A stretch of DNA of 64,000 nucleotides, taken from NCBI GenBank assembly GCA_963855995.1, contig OY979716.1, positions 55,291,725 through 55,355,724 of the forward strand, written 5' to 3'. The notes beneath the pieces were generated by a model. The model was given only the letters and a program-made list of their open reading frames with translations, was not told the DNA's origin and did not search any database. Shown here piece by piece: positions 44,330-55,379 of the stretch; position 1 is the first letter of the stretch, and each line of letters begins with the position of its first letter. This DNA comes from Muricea muricata (Eukaryota; Cnidaria; Anthozoa; Malacalcyonacea; Plexauridae). The translations under genes were made by a program, and so were the position numbers.

Positions 44330-44425
44330 CCATTACCTATCACAGGACGGTATGGACGTTTGTAATGCTTTGCGTACGTCACGGATGTACGTACGATGTT
44401 CGTCCAATCAGAGCGCGGAATAATT
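44330..44425 (-). promoter_or_regulatory. Promoter-like unit upstream of zinc-finger gene
   Basis: TTGCGTACGTCACGGATGTACGTACGAT, split here only by reading, then CCAATCAGAGCGCGG: one unit of the type found six times upstream of the GRF gene. It also lies a short distance upstream of a TATATAG and the shared first exon. Confidence 0.6.
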
Positions 44426-44429
44426 AGAG

Positions 44430-44700
44430 CGCGGAACATGGTTCCATGCAAACGTGTTCTATTGAGAAGATGGTGTCGACGAACTGCTTTTTGCTAAATA
44501 TTGTGAATGGTATGGTCAATTTTAAAATTGAAATGAAATATTTCAGAAAAGTCTTACTCTCTATAAGCCGATTTAATCCACCGACCAAGGAAAGAAAATT
44601 AACGAGGCATTCCTTTGAAGTTTGCGTAAGATTGCAATGCACGCACCTAGAAAACAGCAACAACAGAAAGAAATTCACCCCCTGTCTTACGTTTTCTCTT
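44430..44700. repeat. Dispersed flank repeat of tRNA cluster, copy A
   Basis: CCATGCAAACGTGTTCTATTGAGAAG through TTCACCCCCTGTC closely matches 48763-49025 and, more weakly, 46905-47070; part also matches 47995-48060. It indicates segmental duplication of a tRNA-bearing unit. Confidence 0.8.
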
Positions 44701-44892
44701 CAAAACACGTCAATATGTTTTTAAAACGATTTTTTATCGCAATGTATTTGGCTAAAACGCACTTCCACCATATTTTGGGTTGCGATCAATTCGAATAGTA
44801 AATATACGAATTTGTTTGGCGAAGGTTAAATTTGGTGTACGCATCTGAGGTAAAGCGTTATGATCAATTGCTTGCTCTGCACACAAATGTAC

Positions 44893-44925
44893 TGCCTCAT
44901 TAGCTCTGGGGGTACAGTGGTGTTT
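44893..44925 (+). pseudogene. 5' fragment of a Thr-type tRNA
   Basis: GCCTCATTAGCTCTGGGGG matches the 5' half (acceptor, D arm) of the tRNA at 48276 and then diverges. The 60 bases upstream also match those before 48276. Confidence 0.55.
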
Positions 44926-45127
44926 TTCCACGCCTTTTTTGTTTTCCAATGAAAATTTACCCCAGTCATTCGTAATGTAGTTTAGTGAAAAAAATATCTG
45001 TCATCTTTTATGTATTTTGCTTTACGTTTCTAATTGAGGTGTTCCGTCCTTTAGTGTTTGTTGTGGGACTTGAAGTAGCCACAATTTTTGATGTACGTCG
45101 AATTGATTTTTCGGTTAAAAATCAACC

Positions 45128-45230
45128 TCCTTCGAGCCCTATTTGAAACCACGACCTACGGAACACAGCCTTCTTCCAACTAATAACTGCAATCTACAGT
45201 CTGCCGCTTTTCCAACTGAGCTATCGAAGG
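45128..45230 (-). tRNA. tRNA-Tyr(GTA)-like with intron, probably pseudogene
   Basis: The 5' end CCTTCGATAGCTCAGTTGG and 3' end GGCTCGAAGGA form a perfect acceptor stem, with ACTGTAGA around a GTA anticodon. An insertion of about 20-25 bases after it fits the intron typical of tRNA-Tyr. The T arm (GTGGTTTCAAATAGG) and anticodon stem are damaged. Confidence 0.6.
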
Positions 45231-45540
45231 ACGCGCACATTCTCATACTCATGATTAAAGTATTGATGAATAAAATCTGTGAGCTGATTTTCTCTAGAGT
45301 GGACAGCAGTCACCCACAAATTTTCGGATTCGGTGCTTAAATATTTAATGTAGATAATGTCTCAGTAATGTGTTAGATTTTATCTCAAATTGTTTTATCC
45401 GCTATTAGTGAACGAAATAGGGAAAGTTGGATGAGAAAAGAGAAAATATAATTAAGAAAGCAACTGTTCAAATCGAACTTTACCCGCTTGTATGTTGAAC
45501 AACTACAGTCTCTCCATTGAATTCTTCCGTAAGAAAGAGA

Positions 45541-45613
45541 AAACCCCTGAAAGGTTTCGAGCCTGAAATCTTCTGATCCGTAGTCATACACCCTATCTAT
45601 TTGACGACGTGGC
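45541..45613 (-). pseudogene. tRNA-Arg(ACG)-like pseudogene
   Basis: GACTACGGATCAGAAGAT reproduces the anticodon arm of eukaryotic tRNA-Arg(ACG). The 73-base length is right, but the acceptor and T stems no longer pair well. Confidence 0.6.
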
Positions 45614-45871
45614 CAGCTACTGTTCAAATTCGCTGATAAAATATGCGCAACCAACACAAATTTATCCTCAACTCACCGGGTTTTTGGTGAAAATACAATG
45701 GCATTCTGGTATGAGGGGGCTTTTGAAAGTATGTAAATGATAAAAAAATAGCTCGTAGCCTGATGTTCTAGTACACCTCTTCTAGCTTCCGCAAAACGTG
45801 ATACATCTAAAAAGCGCTTACGACTAGCTGCTTTTCTCAAAAACATTTTGTGAGTAATGCATTGAATTCTT

Positions 45872-45943
45872 AGTGGCATGTAATTTTCGAACACACGACC
45901 TAAAGTGCACAACACTGCCGCTCCAACGCTGAGCTAATGAAGT
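45872..45943 (-). pseudogene. Thr-type tRNA pseudogene
   Basis: CATTAGCTCAGCGTTGGAGCG matches the D-arm block of the other Thr-like copies. The anticodon loop reads GTTGTGC, centred on TGT. GTTCGAAA marks the T loop. Stems are degraded. Confidence 0.5.
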
Positions 45944-46349
45944 ATTTACTGCATAGACTGTGTTTTTGGATGGGTACATTTTATCTCGATTTAAGGCTGG
46001 CAAATTTAGACACACAGGCTGCTTACGAGAACAGAGGTGTAAAAAAAACTTAAATATAAAAATAATTAAGTTAGCCACAAGGATCGAACTACGAAACCAT
46101 TGAGACACATCTTGCCCCAACAATCAGCAAACCAAGCGTTCACAAATTGGCTGCATTAAAATCAACATAACGAATCTTATTATGTGATTTGCAAGCGTCT
46201 GTGTTAATGATCAATATTGGACTCTTTATCCCATTTAAAATACACGCATATTTTTATATAAAAAGAAGGCTTGTGTTACTTGTGATTAAACAACCAGACA
46301 TTTACCAACAACACACATTCGAATCTGTAGCCTTTCTGTGTGAAATCTA

Positions 46350-46431
46350 CGCCGAGGATGGAATTCGAACCCACGCAGACAGAGTCCATTGGATTAGCAG
46401 TCCAACGCCTTAACCACTCGGCCACCTCGTC
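46350..46431 (-). tRNA. tRNA-Ser(GCT), best-preserved copy
   Basis: 82 bases. The acceptor starts GACGAGG, followed by GGCCGAGTGGTTAAGGC (class II D arm). The anticodon stem-loop TTGGA-CTGCTAA-TCCAA pairs perfectly around GCT. A long variable arm and GGGTTCGAATTCC T arm follow. One acceptor mismatch (A opposite G) and G-T wobbles in the T stem are the only defects I see, so it may be functional. Confidence 0.8.
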
Positions 46432-46779
46432 AACTGTATGGGAAAGTTACTCTATTTTCTTTAAATTCTTCAAACAATCTAGCAAATAAAATAAGTACCT
46501 TTATTTTGCAAACATGGTGATTAGTGACCAAACGCAAGGTTATCATTCCATGTAACGTTCAGTACATGTACAATGAAGTCATGTTCTACTCAGAAAGTGT
46601 GCCAAATCGAAACGGTTTTCTGAAAAAATAAATCACGAGAACTCACTAGAGTTTTTAAACTGAAAGTAAGTGCAACATTGACCTTGGTTTATGGCCGTGA
46701 TTTCGAATCAAGGGCTTTGTCTCTGCCATTTCTACCGTCGTGTGAGAATCGAAAAAAGTGTAAAATGATTTTTGAGTAG

Positions 46780-46862
46780 GTCGCGGTTGGTACCTTTATA
46801 ACCTACGCTTTCAGGGCGAGACTGATTCCTTGTCCGTCGCCTTAAGCTTCATCATGCACGAC
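46780..46862 (-). pseudogene. Ser-type tRNA pseudogene
   Basis: GTCGTG...CCGCGAC ends can pair. GCTTAAGGCGACGGAC and a long variable region are class II features. The anticodon loop (AAGGAAT) is corrupted and the T loop reads GGTTATAAAGG. Confidence 0.55.
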
Positions 46863-47231
46863 TGCTTGTACTTCAAACTCGCGTGCTAAATTTCTCTTAG
46901 GTCCATGAGAACGTGTTCTACTGAGAAGGTGGTTTCGATGAGCAGCTTTTTGCCAAGTGACGCGAATGGCGTTATAAATTTTGAAATGAATAGAAACCTT
47001 TAAAAATTTTTATTCTTTAAAAGCCGATTATATCCAGCAACCAAGAAATGGACAAGACAATACAACAATGCACCGCGCCACCAATATAACTTCCTGTTAT
47101 TGAGGTGCTTACTTCTGTATCAATGAACTATACTGGTGCAAAAGTTAAAAATTCAGTTCGGAACAAAAAGAAAAATGTTTTTAGCTTTTACGATGGCTAA
47201 AAAATTGCCGTGAAAGAAATTAATGCTATTA

Positions 47232-47303
47232 AGCCCCATGTGAGATTCGAACTCAGGACCTTCAGTTTACAAAACTCTCGCTCTACCTCTGAGCTAATGA
47301 GGC
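47232..47303 (-). tRNA. tRNA-Thr(TGT)-like, possibly pseudogene
   Basis: The acceptor GCCTCAT/ATGGGGC pairs fully (one G-T). GCTC/GAGC D stem, anticodon loop TTTGTAA (TGT), T loop GTTCGAAT. The anticodon stem has two mismatches and the T stem one. Confidence 0.6.
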
Positions 47304-47588
47304 GAGTTTTCGTATTCCCGACCGATGTTATGCAGCGGTATTTACGTGTGTGTTAAGCAAATTTTTTAAAATTGTTATACATTGTTCTTCACAAACATAT
47401 CATCAAACATAGCTTGCTATTCAGGAGATGGTAATAATTCAGGCATAAACTATATCAAAATTCCGTTTTCAGTCTCATTAAAAATAATTCAACGGAAATG
47501 AGAGAAACAATTCGGATAGAGATTTTCCATAACACAATATTTTAAAATTCGTGATGAAAAGTAGAAGACGGTATTCTTCCGCTTGTTA

Positions 47589-47695
47589 GTCAGGTAGGCC
47601 GAGTGGTTGAAGGCGTCAAAATTAAAGCATGTCCAAAGTTTGCAAAGGGTTTTCATTTACAATTGTGGGCATGGGTTCAAATTCCGCATCTGACA
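47589..47695 (+). pseudogene. Leu-type tRNA (intron-bearing) pseudogene
   Basis: The GTCAGG...CTGACA acceptor, TAGGCCGAGTGGTTGAAGGCG D arm and GTGGGCATGGGTTCAAATTCC T arm match tRNA-Leu. The 107-base length fits an intron-containing tRNA-Leu(CAA), but the anticodon region is degenerate. Confidence 0.55.
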
Positions 47696-48275
47696 TTGGA
47701 AACAATTTTACGATTCAAAAGCCTACTTATATTTTTGTTTAAAACAAATTGTTTAAAAGACTTTGTCACTATTAACTGAAATCAACTGATATTTTGTAGA
47801 ACAAATTTTGGGTACGCCCTTGTGCAATTGTTGCCAAGCATGAATTTGAATAAAGTGTGGCCCTTAATCGGGTCCGGGACAAGAAAATAAATAAAATGTT
47901 CAAGATATTGATTTTTCAGAATGCAGCCTCTTTCAACTGAACAATGCCATGCACTGAAGGTCAAATTGATCGTAACGAGAAAAAGATGCAACACTTTACA
48001 AGAATGCATTGCGGGTATCAAGGAAAACAGCAAAGGCCATAAAACTTGAAAAAAAAAGAAAATAACCTTGTTTATTACTCTTTCTCTTTAACACACATCA
48101 ATTTACTTATAAAATGATATCCGACAGAAATTTATTAAAACCTTCGTCCGCCATATTTTAGGTTATGGTCAGTTATAATAGTAAATGCATCAATTTGTTT
48201 GGCGAAGGTTAATTTGCGTGAAGTAACTAAAATAAAACGCGATGATCAGTTGATGGCTGGACATGCAAACGTGCT

Positions 48276-48346
48276 GCCTCATTAGCTCAGGGGTAGAGCG
48301 GTAGTCTAGTAAACTGAAGGTCGTGAGTTCGAATCTTACATGGGCC
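48276..48346 (+). tRNA. tRNA-Thr(AGT)-like, possibly pseudogene
   Basis: GCCTCATTAGCTCAGGGGTAG, anticodon loop CTAGTAA (AGT), GTGAGTTCGAATCTTAC. The 3' acceptor appears to lack one G (ATGGGCC), leaving imperfect pairing. Confidence 0.55.
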
Positions 48347-48648
48347 TTGTATCTTTCTATGCTTCATCAAGAGTTAAATCTACTCCAATGTTGGCGTAAA
48401 ATATGTTCCGAAACTAGGGTTAGAATATTTCATCAAAACGGAGTCTTTCTGTATGTTTTTATTTTACTCTACTTTTGGAGTTAACAGTGTAATGATAGGT
48501 CTGATATCGATGAAAGTAACAGGACAAGTGCAACTTCGATTGAGTGTTTATCGCCGTGATTGCGAATCTAGGGCTTTTGGTGTGTCATGTCTACCTTCAT
48601 GTGAAATTGACAAAAGCGTTTGAAAGCTAACATAGTGATGGCCGATTG

Positions 48649-48726
48649 CGTCGCAGTTGTTAGGATTCAAACCTATGCTCTCACAGGAAGACAGATTTCA
48701 ACACCGTCTCGCTAATTTACCACGAC
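48649..48726 (-). pseudogene. Ser-type tRNA pseudogene (TGA anticodon)
   Basis: The ends GTCGTGG and CTGCGACG pair partly. The anticodon loop TTGAAAT contains TGA and the T arm has AGGTTTGAATCCT. The D arm is degraded (AAATTAGCGAGACGG). Confidence 0.55.
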
Positions 48727-48762
48727 TGCTTGTACGATCCGCTTCCTAAATTTCTCTTGGTT

Positions 48763-49025
48763 CCATGCAAACGTGTTGTATTGAGAAGATAATGTCGAGG
48801 AACTGCTTTTTGCTATATGGCGTGAATAGTATAGTCAATAATTTTAAAATTAAAACGAAATCCTTCAGAAAAGTCTTATAATTTATAAGCTGATTTAATC
48901 CACCGACCAAGGAAAGAAAATTAACGAGGCATTCCTTTGAAGTTTGCGTAAGATTGCATTGCGCGTACCTAGAAAACAGCAAAGGACATAAAACGTCAAC
49001 AAAAGAAAGAAATTCACCTCCTGTC
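48763..49025. repeat. Dispersed flank repeat of tRNA cluster, copy B
   Basis: Matches 44430-44700 over most of its length, including TTTAATCCACCGACCAAGG and ACGAGGCATTCCTTTGAAG. A third, shorter copy is at 46905-47070. Confidence 0.8.
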
Positions 49026-49114
49026 AGTAGTATACAAGGGCGAGTTCTGGGCCAAAAAAATTCCAAGATGGCGGCTGTTTTTCTGGGTCAAAAAAATTTT
49101 TTTCACCACCCTGC

Positions 49115-49510
49115 TCCGAAAATTTTCTGTAAGTCTTTCGGAAAAGCTTTGCTAAATTTTTTCGCCAGACCTGCCTAAAAATCTCCCGGCATGTCGCCCC
49201 GAAATTTTCCGCCAGACCTCCCGAAAAACCTTGCGTCACGTTGTCCCTAAATTTTTTCTCTCGTAAGGCCTCCCGAAAACCTTTTCCTAAATTTTTGCAC
49301 AAGACCTTTCCGAAAAACCTCCTGAAATTTTTGCACAAGACCTTTCTGAAAAACCTCCTGAAATTTTTGCACAAGGCCTCCCTGAAAATCTCTCGTGATA
49401 CCTTCCCTAAAATCTCTCGTGAAAATCTTTCTCCAGGCCTCCTCTAAAAAATTTTCCTAAAACCCTTTCTAAATTTTCCTGCAAAGACCTCCTCTAAAAT
49501 CTCCCACCGT
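49115..49510. repeat. Degenerate ~35-40-bp minisatellite
   Basis: Reiterated CCTCCTGAAATTTTTGCACAAG / ACCTTTCTGAAAAA-type units, most regular at 49290-49400. Open frames on both strands are repeat products. Confidence 0.8.
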
Positions 49511-49840
49511 CCAAAAAAAAATTGTGCGTTACCAAAATAAAAAAATCGTCGGAAACCTCCCGCAAGGTTTTTTCGAAAAATTTTCCGTATTTTTGTTCGG
49601 GACGTTGGGGGTCACCTGGTAAGGTCTTTTTAGCAGGTGGATAAAAAATTTTTTCCAGCGTCGTTGGCACTGGGAAAAAAAATCGCGAGCTTGTTTTTTT
49701 AAAAAGCTTGGGAGAAAGGGTAAATGTTTTTTGTAACCAGGGACGGTTATAAAAAAGTCAAAGTTTTTTAAAAAAAGTGTTATAATAAAAAGCAATGACC
49801 CTTAAGTTCACAAATAAGTATAAAAAAAACAGATTTAAAT

Positions 49841-50089
49841 ATGTTGGCAAAGGAAGCAGGTATTAAATATTTTGTGTATATAAAGAAGAACGACCTTGCA
49901 AAAATGCTTGGTATTGATCTTGGACCAAAAGTAAAACGTATCCGTTCGTGTGCTGTTTGGGTTACTAATGTAGACGGCACCATAAAAATATTTCCAAGCA
50001 TGATACAAGCTGCCAAAGCGCTTGGGGTTTTTCCAGCGCAGATTTATAAATTGGCTGAAAAAATGAGGTGCAATTTGTATAATAAATAA
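49841..50089 (+). CDS. Small protein with NUMOD1-like DNA-binding segment
   Basis: Intact 82-residue ORF from an ATG. The second half, VWVTNVDGTIKIFPSMIQAA then KALGVFPAQIYKL, has the beta-hairpin plus helix-turn-helix pattern of NUMOD1 modules, which accompany homing-type nucleases in phage and viral genomes. It lies 85 bases upstream of the polymerase ORF on the same strand and may belong to the same virus-like element. The motif match is by eye, so the call is tentative. Confidence 0.4.
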   Translation: MLAKEAGIKYFVYIKKNDLAKMLGIDLGPKVKRIRSCAVWVTNVDGTIKIFPSMIQAAKALGVFPAQIYKLAEKMRCNLYNK

Positions 50090-50173
50090 ACCTCTCATAC
50101 TCTTATTTTTTCATCTCGAGGGATCGAGATCAAAAAAAGAATTTTTTACAGCTTGTATGTATAATAAAGGAGT

Positions 50174-53100
50174 ATGAGAGGTTTGAAGAAGGTTTACAAG
50201 TATGGTGAAGAAGACGTTTCTATCACTGACTTGTTACGAAAACCGGAGGTTGTGCACTTCCTTGAAAAAGACCGCGCGTTAACATACGCGACCCAGCGTG
50301 ACAAACTACGACGACTGTTGGAAAAATTTAAGGACGGTCTTAAAAGAACTATCGACGACTACAACATTGCTGACCCGATAGTAGGAGAACAACGACAGCG
50401 GGATATCTTGAATGGAACGCAACACATCATGGCGGGTTTGCCAAAAAAGAACATGAAAGGTCACGTTGTTGGCCCTCTGAGAATACCAAGAGAGAAAAGG
50501 CTCACTGCAAAAGAAGCACTCCGGAGATTTCCTGCACTCCGAGGCTTTTTACAAGGGAACCGGAAAATAACAGAAAAATCTCTACAAGCGAAGTATAGGC
50601 TCTGGAAAAAAGCCAGGAAATATCCGGACGAGATATTTGATCCAGAGCCTGAGATTGTACCAAGGGGCCGGTTATTAGGTGGAGGTGTTGTCGGTCAATA
50701 TATGATCATTGCTAAGGTAAACACATCACCGACTGACTTTTTAAATCGTACTAGGAATGTGATTATTAACTTTTTACGAGAAAAACCACAAAACAAGGTA
50801 CGGTTCGTATTAGTGTGTGTTATGATACGAGTAGACCCTGCAACCGGTAAGGTCATTGCAGAAGAGAATACCTATTTTAATTCTAAGATAGAGGTCGTCT
50901 ACGAGACAACAGACTTGAACGAAGTGTACAATCGTATGATCACTAGGATTATCGAGTCATTTTCGAGCTACTTAAAAAACGTGTCTGGGTGGATGTTAAA
51001 AAGGGTCGTGAGACTAGACATTACACTAGCGAGGTTTTATCTGTTATGTGGGTCGTCTCATATTCCATTACTTAAGGCGATCGGACGAAAAAAAGGCAGT
51101 AATTAACATGCAGAACAAAGACGACCAATGTTTCAAGTGGGCTGTTACACGCGCGCTACACCCTGTAGACAATCATCGGGAGAGGGTCACAGCAGAACTC
51201 TGTAAACAGGCTGAGACTTTAAATTGGAAAGGGATAGAGTTTCCAACCCCATGTTTCGCCAGGTGTTTCGATAAGTTAAGTAAAAACAATAATATTTCCG
51301 TACTCGTATTTGCATACGACGGAAAAAAAATTATCCCCTTATATGTTCCAAAGGTAATACACGAAAAAGTTGTCCGACTCTTTTTTCAAAAAGATGGAGA
51401 CCAGACGCATTATTGCGTTGTAAAGGGCATGTCGAGGCTAGTCGCATCCCAAGTTTCGAAGAAAAAAGCTAAAAAGTTCATGTGTGATTATTGCTTAAAT
51501 TTTTTCGGCACTATGAAAATTTTAGAAAGCCATACGGAGTGTTAAAATGCCAACTCAGAACATTTTAAAATTTTAAAATGTACAGAACACGGTGGAGTGC
51601 CCCATAAAAATTATGTTCGACTTTTAAAGTTTTTTAGAGCCGGGGGATAAGACCTGTGGTAAAACAAAATTATTTCAAAAACATATACTGTCGGTGTTTT
51701 GTATATATGTCGTCTCAAGGGTCGACTGGTTTTCAATGGATCTGATCACATATGTGTGTCAGGACGGTGAGGATGTTGCCAAGGTTTTTGTGAATAAACT
51801 AGAAAATATCATAAGACATATTTACGCGAGGTTTATAGACCCTGTAAAAATGATCTATAACGAGGAAGTTAAAAAACTACACGAAGCTCAAAACGTGTGC
51901 TACTTATGTTCTGGAGAATTTATACCAGACTCAAAAGATTTGTATAAGGTGCGTGATCACTGTCGTTACTGCGGGAAGTATAGAGGAGCGCTTCACTGTA
52001 AATGCAATCTTCAGCTTAAACGCTCTTGAGCAATCCCAGCCTTCGCTCATAACTTAAGCGGATACGACAGCCACCTTTTTGTGAAATGGTTAGCCGATAC
52101 GGAGGGTGACGTTACTTGTATTCCGCGGAACGAGGAAAAATATATCACGTTCACAAGGTCCGTGTTAGTTGGAAGGGTTGAAAAAGAAGATGGTAAGGAA
52201 GTAAACATATATTCTGTAGTGACGTTTGTCGACATGTTTAACTTCATGCAGTCGTCGGTTGCAAAATTAGCTGGGAATATGCGTAAGACCGACTTTAAAC
52301 ACACGTTAAAATATTTTGAAAATAATTCAGCCATGCTACGGAAGTGTGTGTACCCATACAAATATATGACGGACGTCTCGAAATTTAAAGAGACAAAGTT
52401 ACCCTCTAACAAAGACTTTGAGAAAATACTCAACTCGGGCATGATTGTCGGTTCCGGCAACAAACTACAAGCCGAACCAATATCCGACGAAGACTATTCT
52501 CATGCGCAGGACGTGTTTAAAACGTTCAAGTGTCAAAACTTAGGTGAATATACAGGGTTATACTGTAAATCTGACGTCCTTATCCTAGCAGATATTTGGG
52601 AATCGCTCTGTCTGTATGAAAAAATACCGACTCGACCCTTCGCACTACATAACTGCTCCGGGTCTTGCAATGGACGCTATGTTGAAGATGACCGAGGTTG
52701 AGCTAGAGCTCTTAAGTGATAACGATATGTACCTTTTCTTCGAGGAAGGTATTCGCGGCGGTATTTCGATGATCACGGGTCGGTATTCTAAAGCGAACAA
52801 CCCTTACTTGGGAACGGATTATAATCTGGACGAACCTACGAAATGTATCCAGTACCTCAACGTGAACAATTTATACGGTTGGGCCATGTCGAAACAATTA
52901 CCGGTCGCCGACTTTGAATGGCTTTCAGAGATAGAACAGTTTTTAAAGGACCCGAACAGTATTGTAAATTGTACGCTTAAAGTCGACCTAGACTACCCGG
53001 ACGAACTATACGACGTGCATAGCGACTACCAGCTCGCTCCGGAAAATGTCGAAGTTAACGACACAAAAAAACTTATACCTCATTTAGGACCTTGGATAGG

Positions 53101-54130
53101 ATATGTTGCGCACCATAACTTCATACGGAACTGTCTAAAAAACAGTATGGTTCTTAGGAAAATTCATAGCGGGATTAAATACCGTGAAAGTAATTTTCTT
53201 TCTAAGTATATCGATAGCAATACTAAATCCCGGGCTTGTGCAAAAAGCGACTTTGAGAAGGATTTCTTTAAGCTCATGAATAACAGCGTGTTCGGGAAGA
53301 CTATGGAGAACATTCGCGGCCATTCAAAAATAAAAATAGTGAACGGGTTAGAAACTGAAACGTTAGAGCGTTATATCGCCAAGCCTAATTTTAAAGGGTT
53401 ATTTGAATACGAGGAGTCTAATCTCGTGTCTGTAAATATGGGTTTTTCGACTGTCACGTTGAATAAGCCGATCTACCTCGGTCAAGCAATACTAGACATT
53501 TCAAAAACTTTAATGTATGACTTCCACTATGACTACATGAGATCAAAGTATGGTGATAAGGCTAGACTTCTTTTCACAGACACCGACTCGTTATGTTACG
53601 AGGTAACGACAGACGACTTTTACGACGACATTCGGGATGACGTTCCGGCGTGGTTCGATATGTCTGCATATCCTGCAGACCATCCTGCAGAACTTCCGCG
53701 TTTTAATAAGGTGATCGGGTTCATGAAAGACGAAGCAAGCGGACAACAGATCGAAGAGTTTGTAGGGTTGCGTTCGAAACTCTACGCATATAAAATTCAT
53801 GGCTACGATACGATGTGCGACGACCCGCATTGCACTGGAGCTTGTGGTAAACCTGACTGTATCGGCCGCGGCGGAAAAAAGTGTAAGGGTGTAAAGAAAC
53901 CGGTAGTTAAAAACTATATTACCCTTCAAAATTATAAGGACTGCCTCTTCAACAAAAAAATACACTTTGCAAAGTTTAACACGTTCCGGTCGAGAAAACA
54001 CGACCTAACGACAGACTGTATAACGAAAGTTGCACTATTGGCTAACGACGACAAGCGTTATATACTACCCGGAGGGATACACATGTTGGCGATAGGTCAC
54101 CACCGAATAAGTGTCAACTTGCCTACATGA
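50174..54130 (+). pseudogene. Virus-like/Polinton-type DNA polymerase B, nearly full length, degraded
   Basis: The first frame (50174-51106) is a helical N-terminal extension with MRGLKKVYKYGEEDVSITDL. After a shift, 51060-51545 has QCFKWAVTRALHPVDNHRER and a Cys finger (CDYCLNFFGT). A degraded part precedes 51694-52700 (VRDHCRYCGKYRGALHCKCN; a TGA at 52027-52029; exonuclease motif HNLSGYDSHLF; YCKSDVLILADIWE). The last frame (52616-54130) contains motif A (IQYLNVNNLYGWAM, with Asn where the catalytic Asp belongs), motif B (KLMNNSVFGKTMEN) and motif C (LLFTDTDSLCYE). At least three frameshifts plus the stop make it a fossil. No other Polinton gene adjoins it. Confidence 0.85.
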
Positions 54131-54880
54131 AAAAGAAAAACACAGTGCAAGACGACTCCGGCACGCTACCCTACGGGGTTTTAAAAAAAAATTTTATTAC
54201 TTGAACAAGTTATAAAAAAACTATGACAGATCCAGAACCGCCAGAGAAAAAAACATGGCCCCTTTTAGATGGCCAGATACAAAACATGATATTGCACTTG
54301 CACAGGAAGTAGCAGCAGCAAAACCACCTAGTTCCCAAGATTGGGAAATCATTGCAGCAACATTAGGAACCTTATTTTCTACTAAAGATAAACCATTTGA
54401 GTTGAAGGGAAGAGGGTGCAGGGAGGGAATGCAGCGTTTGATTGAGAAATTCAAGCAAGAAGATGCTAGATCTTTAAAGAGGTAAATGATGTTGATCTTG
54501 TCTGTTTTTTATCTGTTGTAGTGCTGTTGACCTGCCTTTAATCTGTTATGCACTATTAATCAAAATATTTGTTTACAAGCCCCAGGGTGATTTACCATAC
54601 CCAGAGGCATTTTATTCTTTCTCATGTCAAATCAAGTCAAACACACAACAGTTGGTGTTTCATTGGGGAAAACATGAAGCGTTCAAGCATTCTATGAACT
54701 ACACAGTTGTGTTCTGTGATTATAACTATATTCCATATCAAATTTCCATGAATATGTCTGGCCCCCTCCCCCAAGGCATTACATTATTATTGATAGGTGC
54801 ATTATGTTGCATTGTGCCCAAATGTTCCCAATTTAATTTTTCTATTTTAATTTGTCTCATTTTACACAACTTGTAATACT

Positions 54881-55092
54881 ACAATCTCGGAAAAAATATT
54901 CATGGACTTTTGAGAAAGTCCAACTAAATTTCGTAAGACTTATTGGAAATATGCCAGTTTACCCCCCCCCCCAAACAATGTTGTTACAGGTAATGCCTAT
55001 TTCCATGGGTTTTAACCTGATCATCAACATTGTAAAGGGGGGGGGGATATTATCAAAATTTAAAAAGTCCGCGAATTTTTTTCCAGGATTGT
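54881..55092. repeat. MITE, copy 1 (ACAATC... ends)
   Basis: The left end ACAATCTCGGAAAAAATATT and the right end, reverse complement ACAATCCTGGAAAAAAATTC, are inverted repeats. The interior contains runs of C and G around AAACAATGTTGTTACAGG. Same family as 58092-58339. Confidence 0.8.
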
Positions 55093-55379
55093 CTGTGAAT
55101 ATGGACAAAAAATAATGAAAAGAATATTGGCAGTGTTTTTGTAATAACAATGATCCAGTTTTTTTTAAGTTTATTTATGGCAAAGGTGCCAGTGTGATTT
55201 GAAACAACCAACTTGGGGGGGGGGAGTTTATTTAATTTGGGGGGAGGGTGATTATCATTCGATACACGCATTTTGCAATACTGTCTCGCAGGCTCATCAA
55301 TGCGATGTTTGTTTTGTTTTGCTTTGTGAGAGATAAATTTAAAATCTGTGTACACAAGTGAGCTTTTCATGAGAAGTTA

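Noticed and set aside
46070..46130. Another possible tRNA relic (GTTCGATCC T-loop-like)
   Set aside because: Only the T-loop is recognisable; no D arm or acceptor pairing found.
49024..49447. Open frames with KNFRRFFGKVLC-like repeats on both strands
   Set aside because: Products of the degenerate minisatellite; no start context or domain.
54223..54254. Earlier ATG at 54223 as start of the SANT protein
   Set aside because: It is in another frame and terminates within about 30 codons; the ATG at 54255 leads into the SANT helices.
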